DNA of 64,000 nucleotides from Hermodice carunculata (taxonomy: Eukaryota > Annelida > Polychaeta > Eunicida > Amphinomidae). Positions within the stretch are counted from its first letter, which is position 1. Every line of letters begins with the position of its first letter. This document shows positions 38,501 to 52,100 of the stretch, in pieces. The DNA lies in the NCBI GenBank assembly GCA_964020975.1, contig OZ026628.1, positions 61,998,883 to 62,062,882 of the forward strand, read 5' to 3'. Below the pieces are notes generated by a model. That model saw nothing but the letters and a program-made list of their open reading frames with translations. It was not told where the DNA came from and did not search any database. The position numbers and the translations under genes are program-made.

Positions 38501-41500
38501 AAAAAGAGAATTATATCATAACACCAAAACTTTCAGCCATGAATATCAAGCCAAAAGACACACAGAGATGCAAGTGACTGAGTCTTCTTCGCTGATATCA
38601 TCAACATATTTCCTGTTAAATTTCACCTTGTGACTGCGAATAAGGGTTATGTGCCAGTTACTACATTTTGTCACCCATAATAACTGACAAAACCACACAA
38701 TTTTACAACTCCTCACTCCCACCCCCCCCCCCCACCCCCATTTCCTGGAAAAAGCACTGCAGTCTCCTGTTAATCCAAACCAATAACCCTTTAGAACATG
38801 ACATCTTCTCCATCCCTGCAATGCCAATGCCCAAACAATAACAATTGTGTAGACCAGTTTCTGAGAAGCACTTTTGAGAAATATTTTCCCAGGCAAACCT
38901 GTCCCAAGGGCGCTGCTGGCTCAGTAATGGCAACAGAGCTAAAACACACACAAAACAAAAGGAATGCAAAAGAGAACATAAAAGACATGAGGTCCATGGC
39001 CCTAATGCTCTGCTGACAACCATCACCAAAAAATGAATCATTTCCTGAAATGTATTCCCTCCATGACCTTAAAAAGTTCATCAAGGTCACCCACATCATG
39101 CGATATCAAAATTCCATGATAAACATTTGTGGTAAATCTGGTATCATTCACCTTATACTTTACCAAGATATTGAATTATATGGCCTTTTCTTTAATGCTT
39201 AATGACCTTGAAATATAGGTCAAGGTCACACAATTATTGGGTAATGGTGACCCCAAAAGTAGCTCACCGAGTAGTTTTATATACAATGTACTCAAGTGCA
39301 ATTTGCATATCCGGGCTCAATTCTCATTATTTATTTGTGAACTGGTTGTTAGTGTTGCACTGTTGGAATTCATAGTTCAGTTTCAATACTAGTATTTCAG
39401 TGACAACACCCCTGTATCCTTTTTGGATCCAATGGGACACTTATATCTAGCTGCAGTAACACCACACGTGTTGTCTAAGTTTCCTACACAGATGTTCCCA
39501 TATCCTCCTAGACAAGTGCAATCCTCATGTGGACAAGAACTTTGTCCCTATGGGCAAGTTGTAGACTCGAAAGGGTCACCAGGTCATGTTCGCACAATGA
39601 AGACTCATTATGTCATTCAAAAACCTGACATATTCACTTAACGACACACACTTTGTGGGATTTACCATCACATGCCTCTGGTATTTGATTCGGTTGTATT
39701 CAGACATTGGATTCCTTTTGCACAATACAACCAGGTGTCATTGTAATGAGGTTTTGCGGTACTATTTTGTGATCTAAACCACGATGAATTTTTCTTTGGC
39801 CTTACCTGTAGTGACGCATGTCCCATTCATGTTGAACACGTACCCCGGCCCACATGAGCACTTCTCGTCATTGGAGCCCGAGGAGTGACTATGACTCAAT
39901 GGATGGCTGTGATTCATGTGGGCTATGCCCGGGCACATGCATGTTCTGTTGCCCCCTGCTCCGTTCTCCTGTGGATGCTCTAGACACAGGAATCTGCAGT
40001 TCCCGTTGTGTTTGCTGCACGGACTTTCTCCTGCACACAACCAAAATCAAAACGTTGCTTCATTTCTGTTCATTTCAGTGCAGCTCTTTAGAAATCACTA
40101 CATGTATTATCATACACCTATACTCTGCAACTGCTAACCACGCATAAAAAAAAAAAAAAACATTTTGGTAGCATGCATATGAAAAATAAAAATGAGCCAC
40201 CTTCATCATGAAGACTCTGGGCATGAAATTTAAGAACATTACATTTTACATGATTTAGACACTGGCATAGACCTATTGCTACTGACTGGTGCTGCTATCT
40301 GTTAGCTGTTGTCAGAATAACACCACCTTCATTATCCTCTGGATGCTTGAGCCAAAATAGGAAGAAAGTTGACAACTGATTAGTGCTGCCATCTATTGGC
40401 TGCTTGACGTCAAAATGATTTTCCTCTGGACTTGAGTTTGAATTGGAAGAAAGTGGACGAGTATGTTGACAAATGATAAGTGCACTATTTCTACGGTGTC
40501 CCGGACTTCTCATTGCAGCCAGACAAAAACTGTGTACATGAACCCTTTCTCCCTTCCATTCAGATTAACTCACTGTCTTTCCTTAGAGGTGAGGCGCCCA
40601 GCCTGCCCCAAGGAAAGCTCTACAGCTGAGGCATGCAATTCTAACAAGGCCTCTTTCTGATTTTCTCTCTACCTTTTTTTTCACTGACACTTTTTTTCGT
40701 TAAAATCATGAAGGAACAACATTTTACCATCAGTTGGGTTTGGCTGCTTTATGGGGGTGATGGGTTAAGTGGGAGGTGCCCAACAGGACACAAATCCTGC
40801 TCTTGCTTAAACCCTGCTCTTGTGCAAGTCCTGCTCCTGTGTGTCAGTGCACACAGTCTAGATCCCATATATACAGTAGTCCCTCCTTTGAAAGACCACT
40901 CCTTTGGGAGACCACCTCCTTTGAGAAACCACAGTTGTCAGGTCTTTCTGTAGTACTTTTCATGTTATTTATACCTCCTTTGAGAGACCACCTGCTTTAT
41001 GTGACCACCTTTTGGGTGGCACTAGGGGCGGTCTCTCAAAGGAGGGACTACTGTACATGTATTAGTGGCAGAGTTCTGTAAAATACGGACAGAAATTTCC
41101 AGCTCCAAACATCTCGATTTTGTATTGTGTGAAACCAAATAGAAAAGCTGGTTTTCTTTTCGATTTTTACCCACATGCCACCCTCAACAAGTCATATGGG
41201 TGCTCAAGTGGAGAGCCCAAAAGTAGAAAGTGATCAACATGACACAAAGACGGAGCTTTTCCATTGGATGGCATCCATCATATGACCAATTTGTCATGCC
41301 TTTTCATGGGGTTTCTTGAAACAGACCAAACCGGATCACACCATGTCCCACAATGTGTGGCATGCGATGACCGGGAAGAAGTGTTTGGCATAGAGAGGTG
41401 TTAGGTACAGGGAGGTTTGCTTACATTGGAAGCATATATTTGGTACGGAGAAATGGTGTTCAGTATAGAGAGTTGTTCATTATATGGCGGTGTTCGGTTA

Positions 41501-42854
41501 GAGAGGTTTTACTGTACCTAATACAGTCAAACCGGTAACCAATAGGACCCAAGAACATCACAAATTGAGGCTCCAGAAAAATCCCCCATTTAGCTGGGTG
41601 GACTACAGCTTTAATCATGTGTTACCTCAGCAAAATCACTGCACAAATAATGTATTTGACCTCCTTTTCCATACTGTACAAGCACATACCAAACATCACC
41701 TCACTCTAAACACAAGTGCTGAAAAGACAGTCTTTTCAATTCAAACTTTCCAATCTGCCTGAGAAGTTTTTAATGCTCTGCAGCACAGCTGTGGTGGATT
41801 GTTAATAAACTGCTGTTGCCTTTGATCTGTGCATTTTTTTCATCCTTGAAACAGAATTTGATATTTTTTTCTTATATGAATTATACATAAATATATAGCA
41901 GTGAAACGGAACTTGAAAAATTTTTGCTGATGAAGCAGGATTCCTCTTTTTTGGGAAACGGAAAATCATAGGCACTAATGTACCTGCAGTAAACCCTTAA
42001 AGTGCAACAAGCCAATTTCCTGGCTTTCTGACCAAAATGCATAGAACCTCACCCGGTATGGCCCTCCACATTTTAAACAAATGCAAAATTTTGAAGTGAG
42101 CACTTTTATGGTCAAAGAACACCTACTTTTGGCGCCTGAATTTTTCTTGGTTGGCGGGGGAAGGTCATCACATACAGTAGGTGCTATTGCACTTACTGTG
42201 TTGCTGTAACATCTTAAGATGCTGTGCTGGCCAACTCTTACCTTGCTGGGTTGCCCTGTGAAATATCTTCATGTCAGTAATCATATTGATATTGGACTTC
42301 CACACTCTCAGACCATGGCCAGTGTACTTATCTGCCACCAGGATGCGCTTTTGACGCTGATCTGCCCAGTACATCTCATCCTGAAAGTGAACTACAGCTA
42401 GGATAAACTTACTCATTAGGCACACAGCCTGTGGCCAACAAAGGCGATTTGGCAAACAAAATACTACAAGCTTTAGCAAAATTGGCTAAGTATATGTCAG
42501 CCTATCTTCAACTTTGATGCACATAATACAGGATACGCTACTTAATTGATAAGAACCTTTAAGCATAAAAAAAAAAAAATCAAACGTAGAGTCTTACTCA
42601 TAATTTTGGTTAGGATTTCAAACACTTGGCTGAAGAGCTTAACGTTGCTCTGCCAAAATCTAAAATAGCCATTTTGGAAAAATTCCGTGATCTTGATCGA
42701 GAGATAGCGCTGATTGAGCATAAGTATATACATACATACATAAAATAAATGAATGGAATGAATGGAATGAATGAATGAATGAATGAATGAATGAATAAAT
42801 AAATAAATAAATAAATAAATTAATTAATTAATAAATAAATAAATGATAAATAGA

Positions 42855-42889
<35 letters not shown>

Positions 42890-43097
42890 ATAGATAAATA
42901 GATAAATAAATAAATAAATAAATAACGGGTAAAAGGCTCCAAAACATGTTGAGTAGTTGCCCGGAAAAATTCCGTGATCTCGATCAAGAGATAGCGCTGA
43001 TTGAGCATAAGTACATATATACATACATACATAAAATAAATGAATGGAATGAATGAATGAATGAATGAATGAATGAATGAATAAATGAATAAATGAA

Positions 43098-43140
<43 letters not shown>

Positions 43141-46100
43141 CGGGTAAAAGGCTCGAAAACATGTTGAGTAGTTGCCCGCTGAAGACCCTTTAATTTATTT
43201 GGGCTTATACAGCCTATGTCAAAATTTAACAGAGGAATGTGTGCAATATGGACAATAGTACTTCTATATGTATATAGGTTACACAGGGACAGGTTAGCTT
43301 ATGGAGAGTAAAGAGTTCGGACTGCGGAATAGGGTAATGACTACAAGGAAGTGGTTTTGGACAAAAAGACACAAATACAACTAGAACAGACTGATTTTCC
43401 AACGGAAAATCAAATGTCTCCCGGTGGAACACTTACGTCTCTGAATAAGCTACAGGTGATAACAAATTACAAATGACCAAGTTTGCTTGAAAATTACAAT
43501 CCTATTTTAGCTCTCACTAGATACATTACTCTAGCAATTTTCATCAAGTTCTTCAAGACTTATTACAGAGAAACCAATTTCACATAAATGACCCTGTGAC
43601 CTTGAAAATTAGGTCAAGGTCACCCAAATACAATCCTAACCGTGGTCTTACCTTGATACATAATCCTACCAAGTTTCATCAAATTCCATCAAGTTCTTCA
43701 TGACTTATCGAATGGAAACCAATTTCACATAAGTGACCCTGTGACCTTGAGAATTCGCTCAAGGTCATCCAAATACAATCCCAACCTAGGTCTTGCCTAG
43801 ATACATTATCCTACCAAGTTTCATCAAATTCCATCAGGTTCTTCATGACTTATCGAACGGAAACCAATTTCACATAAGTGACCCTATGACCTTGAGAATT
43901 CGCTCAAGATCATCCAAATACAATCCCAACCTAGGTCTTGCCTATATACATAATCCTACCAAGTTTCATCAAACTCTGTCAAGTCCTTCAAGACTTATCG
44001 CACGGAAACCAAGTGTTGAAGAACCTGAACAACAAGAAGAAGCGGATGAAACGGGCACTAAAACAATATGTCACCCGGCTTCCACCGGGAGACATAATAA
44101 ATGAATGGAATGGAATGGAATGGAATGGAATGAATGAATGAATGAATGAATGAATGAATGAATGAATGAATGAATGAATGAATGAATGAATGAAATAAAT
44201 AGCATTCTGGCAAATGGCGATTTAATGTTTGGTCATACATTATCTACATGATGATAACATTCAAGCTAACAACAATGGAACCAAAGGAGCCTGTGCAGAC
44301 ATGACCCAAGGATGCTACAAATTTCAATTTTAATATGTTTGGTCAAAGCCAAAAAGTCAGGAGTTTATGTATCTTGCATTTGTACCAAAATTATATCTGT
44401 GTGGCTGATTTTTCATTAAAAGCTTGGAGCAGGGAAGAGGAGAAAGCCGGGTCAAATTGTGCAAACCATCACACACCTTAAATATTGAGATGGCTACAGG
44501 ATGCTGGACTGAACTGAAGCCAGTCACCAAGACTCGTTTACTGTGACCATTGTAATCACAAGATATGATTTTGTGAAGATACAAGTCTGTCCAATAGATT
44601 CGATTGTGCTGTTCATCTATTGCAAGTGCTGACGGCCAATGTAGCCAGTAGTGTCCTACAACAATGGTGGAAATCCTCGTGCCGTCCAACCACGCTCTCA
44701 TAATTTTGGGTCTCCTAGTTGACCAGTCAGTCCAGAACATATACCTTCAAAATAGTTGCAAAAGAGCAATTAGCTTTGAACACAAGTCCTGATTGAATGC
44801 GAACTTCAAAGCTCAGAAACTATAAATTAAATCATTTTCAAAATTTTGCCCCATATTTTGAGAAAAAAAACAAACAAACAAAAATAGCATGACGTAGAAT
44901 GGTTTCACACACTATGTTTATTTAACCTTTCGAGCCCTGGAATCCTGAAAGGTTACCATGGTTACACATATCCATTTGGTATATGCATATGTAAATTATG
45001 ATTCGACAACTGGAATTGACTTAAACCATATACTATTATATATTTTTGCAAACCTTAGACTACAAACAACATTATTATATACATAATATAATTCATTATC
45101 AGGTATAGTGTATGATCAGAAAGCTGCTGGTAGCCTGTAGTGTAAGAGATCACAGCCATTTTACCACTCATCAAATAATTTCATAAATGGAGATCTTGTC
45201 ATAAATTCAACAAATACTACTATTGTACACTTGACCTTTGACCTCAAAAACATAATGACAAATAAAGAGGTATAACCTTGACTTTCAATAGCCTTCTAGA
45301 TCACCCTATGTTGCTTCTTTTGTTTTAAGATTTAGATTTCTAGATGCAGGTAAAGCCATGGGATGGATGGACAGACGGATGGATGGCGCTGGGTACGACA
45401 ATACCCGTCGGCTTCATAAGGCCAAAGGGTAAAAACCTCTCAGAGTTACCACGAGAAAACTGTCAGTCCCAACACACATACAGACACACACACACACATG
45501 GACAAAGTAATCGTTTTTTGCCACCTCCTCCTTTGAAGGGGGCATAATTATTCTATTAGGTATCATAGTCCTGCATAAAAAAACTTCTTGAGATACATGT
45601 GACACAAATCTGACAAGTCCAACATTAAATCAACATTTTCACTAATTAATGATTAATTATCAGAGGATAATTATTTCGAGACAAGCAAAACCCCTGGAGC
45701 ACATTTTCATATATAGATTAATGTTCTCTCCAAGTTTAATGGGTATACTTCAAATACTGCATGGGGTACATTTGATACAAATGTGACAAGCATAACATCG
45801 AATCAACATTTTCCCCAAGTTAAGCAATGATTAATTAACACTGTATAATTGACAGTGATAATTGATAAACAAAACTCCTGATGCACACCTTCATATACTG
45901 ATAGATGTTTCCACAGTTTCATGGTTGTAGCTCAAATGCTTTTTGAGATACAAATGTAGGTGTAACACATATGTGACAATTCTAATGTCAGTCGGATGGA
46001 CGGACGGACAAGGCCAAATCTATATGCCCCTCAACCCCCTGGTGGGGGCATAAAAATTCACATGGAAGCTAAAAATCAATCAAATATGACCACTTAAACA

Positions 46101-49100
46101 AATCTGTAAGAGACCAATACAACTCAAATCCCCATCACCTTTGGAACACATTTGTGTCACGCATATCTCTAAACGCATTTGAGGTACAACTATGGTGATC
46201 TGTCCATATACAAGGTGATCTGGCCACCAGCTTTGGACAAGATGTTGAAAATGTGAATGGACAATGGTGGTCAGACAGACAGCTGGACAACGGACGACTG
46301 ACCATCCTGTATGCTCAGCTAGTGGACAACCACACTGTCACTCCAATATAAATACAAACTTTCACATACAAATCTAGGAACACTCAGGAACATAATTAAA
46401 AATAACAGACAATATAGCTCAACAGGCACACAAGCCCATACTTCAATGCAAACAAAATGACCACTCCCTGCTGGTACCAACATTAACTTCAATGCAGCAA
46501 TCTTGCAACATTACCCATATTTTGGATCCACCGCCAAAGCTGTTGGTCGCTGAACATTACTTGTACTGTTGATTAGTATTCTGCGGTATTTGGCATCTGT
46601 TTTGGCAACTTCAACTGTGTGGGCACCTCCATCCACCCACAGTAGTAAGTTACTCGTCCAGTCAAGTGCTAAGCTTCGGATAGTGAATGAACGATCCTGC
46701 ACTAGAATCTCAGGCGCCTTCTGCGTGCCATCCAAACAATATTTCTACAAAGCAGCATGAGAATATATATATAAATATATGTAATTTTATGTGTTTTACA
46801 ATCAGTGAAATGATGTATGCATGGCTGGTTTGATAGTTTGCTGAAATAAAAGACTAGAAATTACACAATATCAGAGCTTCCAGATGACTCAACTGGGCTC
46901 ACACCAGCCATTTGCCAATTCACCGGTGGCAAAAAATTTGGTAATGACAAAATTCTGTATGATTGATTTTCTTCTGAAATATCCCTGCAGTTAAATGAAT
47001 CATCAATCCAGTGGAAAGAACACTTTATCCAACTTCAATTTGTATACTTCAGAAGTAAGAAATCTATTTCAAACACCTATTACAATAAATTAATCTTTCT
47101 TTTATATGTTCAGGCCTAATTGGCTGTTTGTTGACCCCTACTGATGTCAAAAAGGCAAATCAACCTGACCAAAACACATACAATGTGCTTGTTTTGAGAT
47201 CATATTGTGACTTCAAACTCCCAGTTTTGGTCCTCATATTAGACGTTTGTTGTCTGAGGAGTACAGTACCGATTTCGCATTCGTAACACCCCATGCTAGC
47301 AAATAATCTGGCATGCCAGAAATTCTCGCCGGCCAGAATCAGATGCGACCAGCCAGATGCGAAAACTGAGTTGTGCGCAAATTTCTGGCACGCCAGTTCG
47401 TCGTGCGAGAAAATGAGCACGCTTACTTCGCATGTAGCACGCTTGAAATGTTTGTGGTCTCGACCATTAACACGCGCAAATTTTTTTCTGGCTTCGCACG
47501 CTCGCGTTTTCGACTGCACTGACAGCACTTTCCGCGAAGCGTACCACAGAGAGAACAAACGAGATCTTTGCGCTAAGAATATCCACCATAATCTAAATGA
47601 ATATGCGCCCATGTTTGTGATCTTGATGCATGGATCCCATGTCATGAGATATTGAGAGGAGAGATGTTTTTTTGTGAGGAGCTGTTCTTCAAATTAGTTT
47701 ATTTTCTTGTAGGACCAACCTTTAACTCTCAGCACGTCAAATTCCCAGTGTACTAGAACTCGCCTACTAGAACAGCCTGTCACTCAAACTTTTGAAGTGG
47801 CTGATTAAAGGCTGTCTCATATTCCTGGTGTTGTTTATTTACATGCAAGCATGCACGTTTTCTTGTAGAGAAACGTCAGTTCTTGTCGATGGCTATTTCG
47901 ATTTTGCGTTAAAAACGAATATTTTCCTTCTACGATGATTTCAATCAATGATCGGGCCGTTGTTTGCGACAATTTGAATGATGTAATTTTGGAAAACTGC
48001 CACGCCGGGTGATTCAATCGTCGGGGTCTCAATCTTTTTTTTCGTCTACCCGCCATGATCTTCATATCATTAGAATGCGGAGAACCTAGTCTATTTTAAG
48101 AAAGCTCTCCCATTGGCTGAAACAAAAGTATTTTAGGGGAAACCCTGCCAAAACTGCCTCTATTTCAAACGTCATTTTAGTCGGAAACTACCGAAGACGA
48201 TTCTCCGGAATATTCTAGGTCAGTCAGGGGGCCGGAATCGATCACATGGTGTTCGCCGTCCAATCAAATGTGTCGTTTTTCAACCGTTGATTCGTTCGGG
48301 ACTACTCGCTACCTCGTGTTGTGAAGTCTTGCTTGTAAAAGATGGGCGACATTTGTGTGAATACAAGTGGCGATTACGGACAATTTATAAAAGCATGAAA
48401 CGAAATTTAACTCTCTAAATTGGTCAAAATGATGACATACTACCAGTCTTTGCGTACAATAGAGCAGACAGTCCATTTTTTTCACGGAAAGAGAGTAAAA
48501 TACGCCAGCCGCAGTTAAACATGGCTCGGGTGAAAATACCGCTGCCGAATGTGCTGATCATGTTGACAGTTGATCAGTGACTGCGATAAAGTGTGTTTAT
48601 CAACCTTTTACTGCAGCAACAAACTCTACCGCTATAATTTAATGACAACATTTACACACGACCGATCTTAAGAAAAATTAAAGACGAACCATTGTCCGTG
48701 ACGCGAACCAAGGGACCGGTACCCATGCAGTTGATTCACACAGTGACTGTGACACAGGCTTGGCCGTTTTGGTCAATTCCTGATTGAGATTGAGAGGCCT
48801 CTATTCATTTTGCTAGGGTGTAGGACACGAGTTTTTGTTTAAATTGACAACGAAACCACATAGAAATGTAGAGAATGTCTTACTCAACAAAAGTCTTGTT
48901 GATCAGTTTGCATGAAATGCAGAAATAAAGTTACAGCACTTTTAGTTTTACCACTCATCGCGTATTGTGCAAAAAAAAAAAAAAATGCCTCTGTTGCGAA
49001 GGTCACATGACGAGAAACGAGACCTGAAGCGGAGGGGAAACAAAGATAGCGAGCAAGGCCTGCTGCTGGCGCGCTATGCCCAGTTGAGGCGAAGTGCCTG

Positions 49101-52100
49101 TTCACGCAATTCGCGTAGATAAAACGCAACTCGCACGGCTATTTGGCGTGCCAGAAATTTGAGCGCAAGAAATTGGCGTGCTATTTGCGATGGAACATCC
49201 AGGCAAAAAAGCTCGCAACTGAGCAAGCTCAAATGTGGTGCGCAATGCGAAAATGGCTTACTAGCAAAAGGGACCCATATGCGAAATCGGTACTGTATAT
49301 TTATCCATTGAGGTCCAAAGACAGGGTTTTTATGAACTTAAACATTTCTGTCCTGGAGGGGCAAATTTTAGTGAAATAAGAGAGGAAATATCAACAGGTG
49401 ATCGGTGGCCATGTTGACTGCAATTCCATCTGGTGGCCAAAAACAGATATGCATGTTTTTCCTGCAGAAGCTTTTCTGCTATTTTCTCACATCAGAACTT
49501 TGACAATACAGTAGTCCCTGTCACGAGAGACCCCTGTCATGAGAGACCACCCTCTCATTAGAGACTGCTTTTAAGATTCCCAAGTCCTATACTTCCCAAG
49601 TTAATTTACCTGTCATGAAAGACCACCTGTCTCATAAGACCACTTTTTTGTCACTGTAGGGGTGCTCTCTGATGACAGGGACCACTGTAATGTCATTTTC
49701 ATTCATGCTTATTGAAAGGAACACTTATGTGGGTAAAACTATAAATACTGTATATAAATCACAGTACAAATGTAAGCTACCATTCTACCACCATAAACCT
49801 TGCATTGTATTCTTTTTCTTCCACCATCTGCATCCAGTTACTTTCAATCTGAGTTAAATGCATGCCTACACAGATTTTTAAACTAAAATTTTCAACTAAT
49901 TGTATTTTCTTCCAAATGGAAATTACCACAGCTGAACTTCAAAATATTTACAATGATAATTAGCCACCTGCTAACCGTAACACATGAATGGACATGAACC
50001 AACATGGTATCAAGTCGGTTTGTCTTTCTAGCATAAAGACAATTAGTCCAGGAGATGAGACACCTTTATTTATGTTTTTGAGTGCATTTTGTTTGAACAT
50101 GTTTTCTCAGGCAGAAATACCTGGAGAAATCAAATCTGGCAGTCTTACAAGCTGAAAGTGGTCCATTTTCTTTCCATACAGCTGTTTTCGGGGGAATCTC
50201 GCCTTCCAAAATTGGCACAAAATTTGGGGGTACGGGAAATTTAAACGGCCATATCCTCATCCATATTGCTTACATCAGAATGTGTTACCCCTTAAAATGT
50301 TTGTATTTAGCCCCTCTATCCAATAAAGCAAACCAAATTTGAATATGTTAATTAGTGACGTTAACAGAGGTCATAAGGTCACCAAAACTGGTCACAGGTT
50401 ATACCTTCTGGAGGCTCCAGAAAAAAACACCACAAACTAGAAGAAACAAGACCAAAATGATTTATTTGTACCTTTATTCAGTAGAAAAGATGATGCTTCA
50501 CACATCTGCCCACAGTAAACCTTTGTAAAAAACAATCTGCATTGTTTGAAACAAATTGATTCATATCACATTGCTTTTTCATCAAATTTTGACATTTTAC
50601 ACTCTGTTGCATTGCTTGACATTGTAAAGTGGTCAACAGCTGTTAGGCTAACTTTCGGAACTACAGGATTACGCAAAGCTCGGATACATTGCTTATGGTC
50701 TTTTCTGACCACTTGGATGACAGAGAGGACTCAACAGATGAAGTTCGGTACTTGTGAATGGGACTATAAGTTCACAATGACAACACCTCTAGCATAACAC
50801 GTTGCCATTTCCAAACATAGTCAGACTTGCTGCAAAACAATGGAAATATATAGAACCCTTTGATATATCAAGAAAGCTGAATCAAAAGTTTTCAAGTGCT
50901 TTATAAATCATCTTCGATTTCATAGTCTGAATCATCAGAGTCAAAGGAATTTTCATACTCATCCTGGTCATCATTGTCTGATGGTTAGTCAGCTGTAACA
51001 TGCTCAGCTATGTCTTTTGGCATTTGCTTCCCAACAAACCAGACCATCTGGTATTTGCCATCAGTTAGCTTCCAACCACACTCAGTAGGATCAATTGAAT
51101 CAGATATTGGGTCCTGGAGGTGTGCATTTCTCCAAATCATAGTGACATACTTTGTCCTGTTCAGCTTTTGTGAAAAAACTCGCCTCGATGGGGGAAGAGT
51201 GATAGCATCTGCTCCTTTAATTTTGGCTAGTGGCTCAGACTCCCTTCCAGGTGCATACTTCTCTCTGAAGATTGCGTACCTGACTTCCCCTAGGTTAGAG
51301 ACCTTTGCTTTTTGTTGCCTTCTGAGATCTCTTTGCTTTCTCCCAGCTTAGCAAAAAGATGTTGGTAATACTCTGACGACTCTACTTTACCAACCCCGTG
51401 TCAACGAATATTTGGGCCCCCTTTCATATTTGATTTTTGTCGCATTTCATGTGACATCTTAACATTGATGTTAACAGTTCAAAATAGCAGAATTGGTCAT
51501 GTTACACTAGACTAAAGGTAAAAGGTGCTGGTCACAGTGTTTTGTCAGCTCAGCATGAGAATAGATTCTGTGCAAAATGTAAAAATGTAGTCCTGAATCA
51601 TGTGAATGACATTATAATTGATGCGGAATTATGACCAGATGACTCGATCCTAAAATTATTTTCTCATAGAAAATGGGAAATTTAACTTGGTGCAAATATG
51701 TTCAGGATCTGAGTATCAAAGTATTTTTTATGAATAGCTGAGCTACCCAAACTACATGTACACGTACTTCTGTAAAATAACTATAAATGACTTTTAATTT
51801 CCAGTTACGTAGATAGGGGCAGGGGAGGCTTTTGTTTCCCAAATGTTTTGGCCACTTGACCCCTGAACAGTATCTTAGTACCTCAAGGTGGATATAAATG
51901 AGGCAGAGGCTCTTTGATTCCAGACTATTGGGCCCCCTTTTGGTATCTAAATGCATTAAGTGGATCTTGAATATTTGGGCCCCCTATTTGTAAGTAAATG
52001 CCTTGCAGTGGATATAAATGGGGAGGGGGCCTTTTGGTTTCAGAATATTTGGGCCCCCTATTTGTACCAAATGGTCCCCCCTCCCCATTTATATCGACTC

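Larger units (their letters stand above)
30893..39805. other. Intron between EGF-like module and LDLa module 1
   Basis: Largest part is a LINE (about 31030-37960) interrupted by a second LINE. Downstream are two dispersed repeats (38083-38352, 38986-39260) and a C/A tract at about 38714-38741. 39270-39800 shows nothing recognised. Confidence 0.75.
40031..42241. other. Intron between YWTD propeller and EGF-like module
   Basis: Holds a TA-flanked MITE (40874-41053), a second MITE end (41388-41516), and otherwise nothing recognisable. At 40275-40460 two phrases around GTGCTGCxATCTxTTxGCTG are tandemly repeated. Confidence 0.65.
42381..44476. other. Intron between last two YWTD exons
   Basis: Contains a probable LINE 3' end duplicated together with microsatellite (42600-43170), a 145-bp tandem repeat (43507-44010) and an AATG microsatellite (44101-44192). 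The rest is unremarkable. Confidence 0.7.
44745..46514. other. Intron between YWTD exons, repeat-rich
   Basis: From 44760 to 45280 nothing is recognised. 45345-45430 has GGATGGATGGACAGACGG and a GGGTACGACAATACCC hairpin; 45525-46053 is a repeat with two internal units; 46085-46330 is another fragment ending in GACAGACAGCTGG and GGACAACGGACGACTG. Confidence 0.65.

Noticed and set aside
38546-39099. Overlapping minus-strand frames of about 110 codons
   Set aside because: They cover a C tract and a dispersed repeat and show no conserved motif.
42820-43162. Frames rich in YLFIYLF on the minus strand
   Set aside because: They come from AAAT/GAAT microsatellite sequence, not from a membrane protein.
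47160-47655. 161- and 120-codon frames at the left end of element B
   Set aside because: Opposite-strand frames over sub-terminal motif repeats of a non-autonomous element; no known domain.
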